64,000 nucleotides of DNA, taken from positions 549,142-613,141 of the forward strand of contig KL197711.1 of the NCBI GenBank assembly GCA_000697665.1, written 5' to 3'. The position numbers and the translations under genes are program-made. The DNA is from Jaapia argillacea MUCL 33604. Lineage: Eukaryota; Basidiomycota; Agaricomycetes; Jaapiales; Jaapiaceae. The notes beneath the pieces were generated by a model. The model did not search any database. It worked only from the letters and a program-made list of their open reading frames with translations, and was not told the origin of the DNA. Every line of letters starts with the position of its first letter. Position 1 is the first letter of the stretch. Below, piece after piece: positions 47,681 to 58,269 of the stretch.

Positions 47681-49445
47681 ATGATGGATGAGCTGAGTGG
47701 GTTCCTTGCGGATCCGTTGGTGTCGTCGTTGTTGGGCACACACCCCAACGCAGTGTGTCATCCGCGATTTGCCGCCCCTGCAGAATGGGAATCCTGGTGG
47801 AACTGGGCGAACGACACTGACACGCCAAAGTGGATGTCCCTGCTCAGACATGTCCATGTACGTCCTCCACCTCCATCTACTCCCATCCTGACCACGTGCC
47901 CAGCCACCCAACGCATCCCCTCCGACCTCCCCGATCCCGCCCCAGCTGCTCTCTATCCTCGAATCTGCTCGCCGCCTGCCACTTCCCCGCACTCCGATCC
48001 CCATCCCGCCTCCTTCGACTCTCCCCAATGTTCTCCCCACAAACTCACCCCACATCCCCTCAGGTTTCTACGGCATGTCTCCCAAAAAGGCCCACGAAGT
48101 ATCCCGTATGGTCGCATACATATCCCATCTCCTCTCTTCCTCTCCCGCCCTCTCAGAAGTAAAGCACGTAGTAGACGTCGGCTCTGGTCAAGTCCGTCTC
48201 CCTCTCCTCTCACGTCCTCCTCTCATTCTTATTTGTATTCTATCACCTCTGCCAATCAAACCTCGTTCTTGCACCCAAAGGGCTACATCTCTCGAGCCCT
48301 AAGAGATACCCTCAACCTCCATGTCCTGGCTCTCGATTTCAACCAAGCACAAACATCAGGCGCAAACAAATGGGACGCAAAAGTCCACAAAAAATCACTG
48401 AAACAAGACCACCCCTCCCACTCACAAGGCTCGTTAACACACAAGACAATACACATCACCCCACACACTCTCAAACAATCCATCCACGAATGGATATCTT
48501 CCTCATCTCCAAACCAACACACCCCAGTCCTCCTTATAGCCCTCCACGCTTGCGGCTCTCTAACTCCCAACATCCTTCGCACTTTTATCGATCACCATCA
48601 TGAACCTTTGGATAGTCGAGGCGGGTGGACAGCAACAGCAGCCGTCATAGTAGGCTGTTGTTACAACCTCATGGCTGAATCTGGTGAGGTCTTTCTCATC
48701 CACCACCTAATTTCCCTAATCTCGCCCGTCAGACTTTCCACTATCCAAATCCCTCCACTCGTCACCCCAGAATCCCTCCCTCTCCCTCTATTCCACAACC
48801 TCCCCTTCATCCCATTCTACAACCCCATCCCTAGTCCTAACAGAATCTCACCTAAACCTCGCAACACAAACGCCCTCTCTCTGGCTCTCCTCTCCTTCCC
48901 ACAAACATGCCGCAGAGCTTGCGATGCGAAAGGTAGTTTGGAGGGCCCTTTTGGGGAGGTGGCCTGGGATTGGGTTGGTCGAGGGGAGGAAGGGCGACAA
49001 GGATGCAGAGGAGAAGGGCGAGGACAGGGGTCCGGAGTACAAGGAATACGACGCGCACCCCAGCAACAACCAAGAACCCACCAGACCAAAAGCACGCCTA
49101 GGAAAACTAAACGACGCAGCCTACACCACCTGGCCCACCTTCCTCTCCATCGCTTCCTCCAAAATGGGTTTTGATCCATCTTCCAACACAGACCAAGACC
49201 AAGAGAACGAGAATGAAAGAAGGGCGATGGAAGCTAGGCTGGAAGTGTTGTATACCATTAGGTGTTTATTGGGCCCTGTTTGTGAGAGTTTGATTTTGTT
49301 GGATCGGGAGAGGTGGGTGAGGGAGGAGCTTGGTGAAAGGAGGATGAATGTAAATTTGGTCAACTTGTTTGATCAGGCCAGTGGGAGTGCCAGGAACGTC
49401 GCTATCGTCATCACACCTCGTCCATCCCCCTCAAGTTCAACATAA
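47681..49445 (+). CDS. METTL25/RRNAD1-like methyltransferase-domain protein
   Basis: Rossmann-fold protein of the METTL25 family (RRNAD1 relatives); activity not established in fungi. Begins MMDELSGFLADPLVSSLLGT, then WESWWNWANDTDTPKWMSLL. Core motifs: SGFYGMSPKKAHEVSRMVAY; VVDVGSGQ joined across an intron to GYISRALRDTLNLHVLALDF, the family's SAM-site pattern; LLIALHACGSLTPNILRTFI; AAVIVGCCYNLMAES joined to DFPLSKS; and a C-terminal part with LAMRKVVWRALLGRW, KLNDAAYTTWPTFLSIASSK and LEVLYTIRCLLGPVCESLIL. The ending is NVAIVITPRPSPSSST. Four or so introns. The start at 47681 has a second ATG immediately after it. It converges on USB1 with 119 bases between stops. Confidence 0.88.
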
Positions 49446-49564
49446 CAATGTCTCGTGTTGCAGCAGAGGTGTATATATCATACACGTGACCACAGAAGCC
49501 TGCCATCCCCCCCTTTCCTTTCTCGTCAACCTGACCCGCGCAACCACTCGATAACCCAACGCAC

Positions 49565-50665
49565 CTAACCACTCAACCCCCATCCCCACTCCTCCTTCCC
49601 AATCCTAACTCTCACCTCTTCCGCCTCGAAAGTCCCGATTCTGGCCAGTTCTTTAGAGTAGGTTGTGTTGAGGAGAGGCACGAGGGTGGGTGGGAGGTGG
49701 GGTATCGTGATGAACTGTGGAGTGGGAGTAGGAGTTTCGGTTGTGCAAGCAAGGGAGGAAGTGGGGGGATCGGTCGGGACTGGCGCTGGGTTAGGTGTTG
49801 GTGATGTTTCGGCACTGCTGCTACTAGAGTTGGATGCGTCCTTCACGTCGAGTGTACACGACACCTTAGAATCAGGACGGTCAAGTAGAGCCCAACCAAT
49901 AGACGCGTGAAAACGGGGTATAGAATAAAACTCCTTTTGGCGCATTGATTGGAGAGTTGGAGTGAGGGCCTCACTCATTGCTCGCATCTACCCAAAGGTT
50001 TCAACGGTCGAGTCAGATATCCAAGATGAGTGCGGAGTGTAGAAATTACCTCTGCGTGCCCTGCACCGATTTCGGCTGTGAGGAACGTACGTGTGCGTTC
50101 GTCGTTTGTGAGTTCTAAAAAGGTTGCGAATGATGCTGTGAACCTGGGGTGCTACTGTGTTAAGTGGTTGGACAGGATGAAGAGGGAAGGAAGGGCGCAC
50201 GGTGGATGAGATTTGGCGAGTGTCTTGACTGCTCGTTTTAGATCATCTCTTTGATGAGCGAACAAGTAAATAGGTCTCGAGAGGGATATATGCAACTCCT
50301 CTCCCTCCCCATCACCTACCCCATCCTCAACCACACCAATAGGATGAAGGGTCGGCACAACCTCCTTCGCAGCCTTCACCACCCTCCCCAACAACTTCCC
50401 AAGACGAGATTTAGGTTCTACGACTAGAGGGATGTAAATGTATGCTGCATATTGACCGTTTATGTGTGGAGAGGAGCGGATGCGACCTTGGTGGAGGGCG
50501 GGGTTGTCGATTGGGGTTGGGAGGGTTAGAGAGGGGGGCAGAGCAGGGAGTTTTCTGGAGGGTGGTGTTAGTTGGGTTGGTGGGACGGCGGGGAGCTTAC
50601 TTTTTGGTTGGAGGTTGTTGTGAGGAGTCGGAAGAGTCGGAGGAGTAGTCGACAAGCCGTTTCAT
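49565..50665 (-). CDS. USB1: U6 snRNA 3'-end phosphodiesterase USB1 (Mpn1)
   Basis: 2H-family phosphoesterase that trims the oligo(U) tail of U6 snRNA in the nucleus. Both H-x-S/T motifs are visible: ELHISLSRPIYLFAHQRDDL and RFHASIGWALLD. Start at 50665 (MKRLVDYSSDSSDSSQQPP), which matches the usual USB1 N-terminus MKRLVDYSSD. An intron then joins to KLPALPPSLTLPTPIDNPAL, followed by GRIRSSPHINGQYAAYIYIP. Between the motifs lies RFTASFATFLELTNDERTRT. A Ser/Pro-rich insert of about 40 residues follows the second motif, and the protein ends GKEEWGWGLSG. Three or four introns. All catalytic residues are present. Confidence 0.9.
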
Positions 50666-51127
50666 TATGTAAACCTAACCCAACGACGCGTCGCATGCCA
50701 TCCCTCGGCTACACCTTCCTCATCGACATCCCCGTCATTCAACCCAAACCTCGTCAATCTCCTCTCTTACATGACCTGTTTTGAAACGCCTCTCTGGACG
50801 TGACCCCGATGCAATACGGTCTAGTGAGACCATTTGCCAATCGAAAATGCGCAAAAGTCCGAGTTGGGAAGAACTCTTCTTGTCTTCTGACTTACTTACT
50901 TGACACCCCTACTAGGACCCCGGTGGTGACAAGCTAGAGTACTCTCCACCAGCTAATTACCGGCCTAGGACAGCTGTTAAACAACATATACACGCTAGTT
51001 CTACGCCTACCTCGGCAGAGCGTGCAGTTCAACATGCCGCCCCAAAGCATAGGTGACGGTGGTCACGCTGGCACAAATAAACGACTGAGTTAGTGAGCCG
51101 TATTCGGCCACCGACTCGGTGTCCTGA
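50666..51127. other. Intergenic region downstream of the USB1 promoter
   Basis: No gene is supported. There are a few short frames only. Confidence 0.4.
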
Positions 51128-51712
51128 GCTCCCCTAACGAGTCAATCTGGAAATCGAAAAACCGGTGATGGCCAGGTAATCATAAATGGCCCCGTTGAGG
51201 ACGCAAAGACCGCGCTCCAGTACCTGGAGAAGTCATCCCAGGTGCTCAGCGGCGAGACGGTATCGTTGAATAAATTATCCTCAGCACTGACCTTCTATAA
51301 GGACGAGAAGAAGTTACCCACGAAGGCACAGCAGGTGATCTTAGCTGTCGCATTCCTGATCTCCGAGGCAGAAGTGAAGAAGAGTATAGAGGTGATAGCG
51401 GAGAGGGTCGCCAAGGTGGCGATATTGCAAACCACCACCACGTCGGCGCCTACGCAGGAGACCGCTCTCGCTAGGAGGATGGCATTATTGGCGAAGACGA
51501 TCGACCGGCGTGTTGCGTTGTACAAGGACGCAGTCTTGTGTACCCTGGCGGTTGCAGGTCAAGGCGGCGTCGATGATCGGATACAAGTGCGAGAGGCAAA
51601 CAGGTTGCTTCAACTGCTTTTGGACACCTGTCCTCAGGCAGATCAGACATTGTTGAAATTGAGCAATAGTGAGTTGGTGAAGAGAGCAAACACGGTGATC
51701 GCGAGACTGTGA
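51128..51712 (+). pseudogene. Open frame of unknown function, possibly derived from a mobile element
   Basis: A 194-codon open stretch without an obvious ATG at its beginning reads VIINGPVEDAKTALQYLEKS, SSALTFYKDEKKLPTKAQQV, ILAVAFLISEAEVKKSIEVI, AKTIDRRVALYKDAVLCTLA and ends SNSELVKRANTVIARL. It is helical, Ala/Lys/Glu-rich and lacks low complexity. It reminds me of the leading helical region found in some agaricomycete retroelement polyproteins, but no polymerase or integrase domain follows, so this is a weak inference. Further open sequence continues to about 51990 in another frame. The neighbourhood is gene-poor and carries hairpins and tandem repeats. Confidence 0.35.
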
Positions 51713-52057
51713 CCTTATAGGACCGAAGAGCTCGTGTTTGGTATCGAAGCCGCAAACTTTGCATGCTGGAGAACTAGCTTGCTTTCGTTGAAGGATAAGA
51801 TCCTGCAGCCACTCATCGAGAGAGGACCAGTTACCGAGTCTTCGGCGGTGATGAGAGAAGTACCCAGCAATCCCACCAGTCTAAGCGGCATCGGTCTGAA
51901 AAATGAAATCTTACGAGGCACGATTCACTCGCGCCCCAGATCCATAACTGTCCTTTTCTGTCCCCACCCTGCAGACGTCAATCTAGTGTGAGACCTTGAA
52001 AGATTTTCGCATTCTTGTGTCGCAAGTTACCAATCAACGATACTTTCTGAAGAGGGC

Positions 52058-52086
52058 CTTACGATGCCATTGTAAGAGATCGTAAG
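52058..52086. repeat. Perfect 8-bp inverted repeat (hairpin)
   Basis: CTTACGAT at 52058-52065 and its complement ATCGTAAG at 52079-52086 are separated by 13 bases. Confidence 0.6.
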
Positions 52087-52160
52087 ACTGAGTCGCCGCG
52101 GACCTTGTATGTCGGAAAGGTCTAGGAATGGTGATAAGTGCGTTAAAATCCATTGTCAGG

Positions 52161-52182
52161 CCCTGATAACCAGTTGTCAGGG
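52161..52182. repeat. Near-perfect 22-base hairpin
   Basis: CCCTGA and TCAGGG pair at the ends, and AAC/GTT pair inside around a two-base loop, with one mismatch. It lies about 75 bases after the first hairpin. Confidence 0.55.
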
Positions 52183-53230
52183 AACGCTATTTGGATGAGG
52201 AAGTTGCCAGGGGGCTTAATGATCTTATAAGAGCTTCATAAAAGGCCTTGGTTAGCAGGCGCCATGGCGACCTATCGACAACATCAAAGCCTCCCGCTCG
52301 CCGTTGCACTTACAGACAATACTAACTGAATTTATGAGAGCTCGATACCCCCATTTCTGGCCATGCTTAATTATTAAATATATACCATCCCAAGTGCGTT
52401 CTTGATCTTATTTTACAACTGACTTCTTTGATCACACAGACTGCATTCTGACTCCTAATATTTGGGTGTTCTTGCTTCGCCGCACGCGTCGTCAGACTCC
52501 TAATACTAGGGTGTCGCGGCTCAGCTTGAACCTCCCTCACAACCAGGGAATAGGTTTCTCGGTCGAAAAGCCTAGCGGCTTTTTCCCAAATTGCAGTTGC
52601 TGGTGTTTCGTATTCTTGCGAGTGCTTGATTCCGTTCTCATCTCGGGCCCGTATGAAACAAACGAAATGCAAACATTATTGTAAGGTGTGCCAAGACGTA
52701 ACGCGTAACGCGTTACAAGGATCTCGTGGTGTTTCAAATTTCGTGACTCAGTCGAAGTACTTGGCACAGCAGAAAAGACGAGAACAAGCAAATTCCGCCC
52801 TAGTAGAAGCTTCCTCGGAAGGAAAATAAGTTGAGTGCCCCCACTGATGTCGTGAATCCCTACAAAGCGACAATTCAAGCTAACTTTTCAAGCTGGTGAG
52901 GAGGTTGAGACTGAAGGGGATGCTGGGGAACCAGTCGACCAATACTGGTATGATGAAGACGAGGACGAAGAGGACGGGGATAGTTACAACATGCATGTGG
53001 ATGAGTGAAGAAATGATTTACGCGCTGGCATGGGGAACAGACTCGGATTTTCAGTGTCCCCCGGCGATGTATTGTCGGGGTCAATTTACTGTATGGTTCT
53101 CACAGAAGCAGTCAAAAGGTGTGTAGGTTCCGCTATCACATCACCTTATCTCACATCGACTTCTCCTACGCTTGACCTGCACGACGGACTTTACACACTA
53201 GTACTGTACAGGCAGTGCGGATGTCTTCTA

Positions 53231-53290
53231 TGCCCATGCTGGCCCTGATGTGCCCATGCTGGCCCTGATGTGCCCATGTTAGCCCTGACC
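53231..53290 (+). repeat. 20-bp tandem repeat, three copies
   Basis: TGCCCATGCTGGCCCTGATG is repeated exactly at 53231-53250 and 53251-53270. A third, slightly diverged copy follows at 53271-53290. The array lies about 205 bases before the terpene synthase start. Confidence 0.85.
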
Positions 53291-53494
53291 GATGCCCTAC
53301 AAACCTATCAAATGGGTTACTACTACTAAAGTTTCCGTTTGGTAAAGCGAGCCTCCCAAACGGCACCATAGCCCGCTCTCTCGCCACCCATCTCACCCAG
53401 GAATTCAATGTCGATGGCACCAGCAGTTTCCTCCTACATATAAGAGTCGGGGCTTTCTAGATCCAAGTATCTCCCATACAACCACTTGTCTCTC

Positions 53495-54784
53495 ATGCCG
53501 AACCAAATCCAGATGCTCTACATTCCCGACACGATGGCCAACTGGCCATGGCCCAGAAAAACAAACTCTTTCCATGAGCAAGTCGCTCAAGAGTCGAATG
53601 TTTGGATTCATGGCTTCAAGGCGTTCACGGAACGTTCCCAACAGGCAATGGACAAGTGTGACTTTTGTCAGTCGCTTTATTTTTCTTCTCCTTACTACGC
53701 CTCTGAGATTTCTCCATCAAGGCTTACTTGCCGCCCTGACGTATGTGGAGGCAAACAGAGGCGAGGGCACCCTCGATAACCTGTACTTTCCCTGCCAATC
53801 TAACTCTGACCTTGACTTTTAGACCATTTCCGAATTGCTTGTGATCTGACGAACTTCTTCTTTGTGATCGACGAATACACAGACGTAGAGAGTGCTCCAG
53901 TCGTTCATCAGATGATCGACATCGTAATTGATGCTCTGAACAACCCTCACAAGCCTCGTCCCCAAGGCGAAGTCGTACTCGGTGAAATGGCGAGACAGTA
54001 GGTCGTCTTGTCCCAATTTATCTCCCGGAACCGTTTGACAAATTCATGTGCAGATTCTGGTCGTTAGCGATCAAGACCGCGACGCCGACCTCGCGGAAAC
54101 ACTTTCTTCGCTCATTCACCGACTATCTCAATTCAATCGCCGAACAAGCTGCCGATCGTGATAATAACTATATCCGCACTATTGAGGAGTATCTCGTGTT
54201 TCGCAGGGAGAATATCGGTGCTCGACCGTCTTTCGCGGCTGGAGAGCTTCATTTAAACCTGCCGGATCATGTTTTCGACCATCCTGTCCTCAAGGAGCTA
54301 CAATATTACAGCGCTGACCTCATCATTTTAGACAACGTGAGTCCTTCGTCAAGTTCATCCTCGATGTCAAGGATATGGCATTCAACCCTATCTACAGGAC
54401 ATTGCGTCGTACAACAAGGAACAAGCGACAGGGGACGATCTCCACAACATCCTCACCATCGCGATGCATCAATTCCAAACCGACTATGACGGTGCTATAG
54501 CATGGGTTTCCCAATATCACCAAGACGTCCAAACGAAATTCCTCCAGAAACTCAAAATGGTGCCCTCCTTCGGACCAGAGATTGATGAAAAGCTTTGGGA
54601 GTTTATTAATCATGTCGCTAATTGCCCGAGAGGAAATTACTCTTGGAATTTCGAGAGCGGGAGGTATTTTGGGAAGAAAGGGATGGAGATTATGGAGTCG
54701 AGATATGTTGCGTTGTTGCCGAAGTTGGAACACGATAGGAGTCTGAAGAGGGAGCAGGTTGTGGTACCATTGATAGATGCGTAG
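53495..54784 (+). CDS. Class I sesquiterpene synthase
   Basis: Mg-dependent cyclase of farnesyl diphosphate, cytosolic, secondary metabolism. Start [20 protein letters not shown]. Exon 1 ends near [16 protein letters not shown], exon 2 gives [12 protein letters not shown], and exon 3 gives [20 protein letters not shown] with the first metal motif DEYTD. Then come [40 protein letters not shown] and [10 protein letters not shown]. The next exon begins [14 protein letters not shown], so the NSE triad N-D-I-A-S-Y-N-K-E is complete across the junction. The C-terminus has the R-Y pair (ESGRYFG). Length about 340 residues, usual for basidiomycete enzymes. The intron at 53761-53822 appears to use a GC donor. 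A damaged P450 lies 6 kb upstream and UreG 138 bases downstream. The product cannot be predicted from sequence. Confidence 0.92.
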
Positions 54785-54922
54785 CGGACATCCTGTATTG
54801 CATGCTTATCTTCTCGACCGGATTCTGGTAGCCTCCAGGCTTGAAACGGCACTCGCGGCATACCGGGCCGCTGTTTACGAGCTCAAACCAAACCCAATCT
54901 CCCTCCCCTGAATCCGACAATC

Positions 54923-55940
54923 ATGAGCGTGCAATTCTTCAATAACCTCTCCTCGCAGCCCTCCCAGACTCATTCCCATTCCCATGATCACAATATAGGA
55001 ACACCCCACTCGCATGATCATGATGGCGAACACGGCCACACTCATGAACATCTCGAACATCCAGGTCGGCAAAAGTAGTATCCCCAACCCTGATGTTCCC
55101 CTGATTGATATAATCGTCGGACATGTGTGTCAGGTAAATACGCCGAGAGGGATTTACCAGATTATTCGGGTCGGAACTTTGAGGAGAGAGGCTTCACCAT
55201 CGGTATTGGAGGGTACACCCACTCTCCTATCTTCTCATCTCAACAACCCGTCCTGATCCTTGGCACCCGTTACTAGACCTGTGGGATCCGGCAAAACAGC
55301 TCTGACTCTCGCCTTATGCCAAGCTCTCCGTTCCAAATACAACATTGCAACAGTAACAAACGACATCTTTACCCGTGAAGACGCAGACTTTCTCCTTTCA
55401 AACCGAGCCCTACCACCCCCTCGTATCCTTGCAATTGAAACAGGTGGATGTCCTCATGCTGCCATAAGAGAAGACATCAGCGCGAATCTCGGCGCTTTGG
55501 AGACGTTGCAGGCGAAATTTGGTTGTCAGATGTTGTTTGTGGAGAGTGGGGGAGATAATTTGGCGGCGAATTATAGTAGAGAGTTGGCGGATTATATCAT
55601 CTACGTGATCGATGTCTCAGTGAGTTGTCTCTTATTACCTCCCCTCATCAATTCTCAAACCTATACCTCGTGTTAGGGAGGCGACAAAATTCCTCGTAAA
55701 GGAGGCCCTGGGATATCCCAATCTGACCTCCTCATCGTCAACAAGACTGATTTGGCGCCTTATGTTGGCGCTTCGTTGGAAGTGATGGCGAGGGATGCAA
55801 AGTTGATGAGAGGCGATGGGCCTACGTTGTTTACGAGTATAAGAGAGAGGAAGGGAGTGGATGATGTTGTGGATTTGGTGTTGGGTGCTTGGGAGGGGGC
55901 GGGAAGGCCAGGGAAAGAGGGTGCTACGGGGGATGTCTAA
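54923..55940 (+). CDS. ureG: Urease accessory GTPase UreG
   Basis: SIMIBI-class GTPase that delivers nickel to apo-urease together with UreD/UreF. Exon 1 encodes [20 protein letters not shown] and a His-rich tract with more than ten His up to EHLEHPG, a likely nickel-binding tail as in other eukaryotic UreG-like proteins. Exon 2 gives [20 protein letters not shown] and TIGIGG, joined to [17 protein letters not shown] (P-loop). Then follow [40 protein letters not shown], the signature [40 protein letters not shown], and the NKTD base motif in [14 protein letters not shown]. Three introns. The start is the only ATG that retains the His-rich tract. It lies close behind the terpene synthase on the same strand; I see no functional link. 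Confidence 0.95.
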
Positions 55941-56981
55941 GGCGATCAGGAGGGAGTAAGACGCGAAGAATTGTGTACGCTTTGGGAGTGTAAATTATCG
56001 ATGTAATTTTCCAGCGGCGAAATCAAGCAGTGCATTTCTCTTTGTATATCAAGACGGGCTCCGGGTATCAGTTGAACTGGAAGCTTCTCAAAATGCTCCA
56101 CCCAATGAAACGTCCGTGAAGGCACACGAAGTTTATGGCATTACCCTATTAGGAAGGATGAGATATGATCGATGAAGTTGTCGACCTCCAAACTCTTCCA
56201 CGTTTATCTACTGTACAAGCCTGTACGATTCGACCATTGAAATTTAAGTGGCCGCAGTGAAGATGAGGCTAATCGACGCGAGATCACACGGAACATACAC
56301 GTATCATGGACTCTGTACATTTCTCCTCTCCCGCCGGGTCCTGCCCGGTTGCTAGAGCGACCGCACCTCTTTACAGTCTGATATTTCGGCTTTTAGGGTA
56401 TTTGCAAGTCATCTTCGTTAATTAGTCCTCTTCGTGGATCAATCATTCAACTCAACCGCTTGATCGCTAAACCCATTGACTTGACACAACCTAAAAACTC
56501 ACCAGTCATCCACAAGTCTCCTCGCCGGATAACCTCGTTGTACTAGAGTAAGCTGGTGTCTGTCTTCATTCGGTATGTAGCGTAATGGTTTTATCCAGTG
56601 GATCAGAGTACCTTTGGTCTGGACTCGAATCAAAGGAGAGAACGTTCCTCACCCAATGAGTTCAAGGTTGATGGTGGCAAAGTTCCCTATCTTGCTTATA
56701 GCACATCCCTCATCATTTTTTTGGGTTTGTGATTGGGCTCATCGTCCATAGACCAAACTTATTTTGACGCCTCCCCGACTCTCTGGATTTGGTGTAATAT
56801 CGGATCGTCTACATCTCCTAGCAGAAGCTGAGAGCATCTACAATGGCATGACACAAGTGCGGTCGTGGGCTTTATTGCAGGCGGGTTGTCTTTCTCTGAT
56901 ACTTGCTGTATGTACGGCCAGGCCCTGGGGTCGGAAAGACGGACGTACGTGCCACAATTTACCAAAACGAAATTCTCATCC
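55941..56981. other. 1.0-kb intergenic region with no supported gene
   Basis: No conserved frame and no convincing RNA gene. A stretch around 56575-56650 slightly resembles Pol III boxes but does not fold as a tRNA. Confidence 0.45.
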
Positions 56982-57785
56982 TCAGTTCATCCTCGAGTTC
57001 TTCAGCCCAATCGCCGCATCCCCCAAGTTTGCACACCTGAAGTTCTTCTGAAGCCATCGATCCCATACAATGGACTGTAGATCTTGCCAGTCTAGTTCGT
57101 GAAAATACACGATGAAACACTCGACCGCCGAGTGCACTGGAATCCGATGAGACCGCGGCGTAATATCGAGGAGACAAACGGGACATGCAATCAGACATCC
57201 ACACGATGTCGTTAAGATGAGTTCTGAAGTCTCGATTGATGCATAATTGAATGCTGTCCGAGTTTGCCTCGAGGCCAAAGTTGTGATGACATTCTCGACT
57301 CTGGATTTCAGCAGGAGTTCTACCAGAAAAGGGAGACCGAGGGAGCAACCTGAGGAAAGGCAACCCATGCGTATGACAGCGTTAGAAAGAGTTTGATATA
57401 AGCTGACGTTCATCTGCATCTCCGCGATCCCAGCCTCAGGTCCGCGACTAAGGAAGCTATACGACTCCCCCTTCGCGAACACTTTACAGTCTGGCGCAGT
57501 TACAGCAACCTGGATTTCGTCATTGGGAACCAGGGGAACGGCGGTGCGTGTGATTATGAGGGCTTCGAAGATGGAAGAGGTTACTCCCAAGAGCTTATTC
57601 GCCGCGCCTTCGGGTGAACGCGATGAGACGGCGCCAGGTGGCGTGATTTCATTCTCGATGCAGTTTCTCGGGCGATTCCAGGACATTGGGCGTTCCTCGG
57701 TGGGGGTGGTATATGCAGAGACAGGTGATAGGTTGTGAATACGCGAGTCGTGAAAGCCCCAGAGATGTTCGAAGACGGAGCCCAC
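56982..57785 (-). CDS. Orphan open reading frame, 267 residues
   Basis: An uninterrupted 804-base frame starting MGSVFEHLWGFHDSRIHNLS. It contains Cys-rich hydrophobic stretches (ELILTTSCGCLIACPVCLLD and VHSAVECFIVYFHELDWQDL) but no motif that I recognise. The length makes a chance frame unlikely though not impossible, and composition is not strongly gene-like. It could be a lineage-specific gene or a decayed one. It is divergent from the phytochrome, 484 bases apart. Confidence 0.4.
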   Translation of the reverse strand: MGSVFEHLWGFHDSRIHNLSPVSAYTTPTEERPMSWNRPRNCIENEITPPGAVSSRSPEGAANKLLGVTSSIFEALIITRTAVPLVPNDEIQVAVTAPDCKVFAKGESYSFLSRGPEAGIAEMQMNVSLYQTLSNAVIRMGCLSSGCSLGLPFLVELLLKSRVENVITTLASRQTRTAFNYASIETSELILTTSCGCLIACPVCLLDITPRSHRIPVHSAVECFIVYFHELDWQDLQSIVWDRWLQKNFRCANLGDAAIGLKNSRMN

Positions 57786-58269
57786 TGAGCCTGTTCAGGC
57801 GATGTCCATTGTGACTGAAGTTTAGACAGGGCAAGTACAGTAGATCCTCAGAGCCACAGCCCGACGTCCTCCCGCCCTCAGTTACAATGGTTGCATCGTG
57901 CTAGTGGTGACCACCGGTGGCTCAAAAAGCACTGTTAGTGCGTGTAGAAATAGGGCCTGTTGGAAATCAGAAGCAGCCGGAGCCATGTTGTCGGTCGTTG
58001 GTCATCCGAGTCTCAACAGTTCGAAGGTTAAAAGTTAGACATTTGCGAGCGTTGCTGAGAAGGATGAGAAGCGTGGGAGGATATTGCAGGTACCACAGGG
58101 TCGCTCACCTGGACCCGGAGGCTCTCCAGCCTCGATCAGAATTTCAATTCCGTTCGAACGCGATCAACATCGTTCAACCAGATCGTCGCCCGATTGTGCC
58201 AAGGTGATATGCTACCTTTCCTGAAAAGTTCGCTCCATACTTGTCCCTTTTGCCTTCAGTGTCTCCCGG
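57786..58269. promoter_or_regulatory. Intergenic region upstream of the phytochrome gene
   Basis: No gene is supported. It presumably holds the phytochrome promoter and 5' UTR; no clear TATA box is seen. Confidence 0.4.

Larger units (their letters stand above)
51713..53230. other. Gene-poor region with hairpins and possible element fragments
   Basis: No intact gene. A 12-base palindrome GTAACGCGTTAC lies at 52705-52716. A short ATG frame at 52653-52829 starts with a Cys-rich MKQTKCKHYCKVCQ, and a nearby acidic stretch reads EVETEGDAGEPVDQYWYDED (about 52901-52960). Together they could be remains of a DNA-transposon protein, but I cannot assign one. The motif GACTCCTAATA-T-GGGTGT occurs twice (about 52448-52471 and 52495-52516). 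Confidence 0.35.

Noticed and set aside
56575-56650. Possible tRNA-like element with A-box-like TAGCGTAATGG and a weak B-box-like GACTCGAATC
   Set aside because: No acceptor stem or proper T arm can be formed and the B box departs from GGTTCGANTCC.
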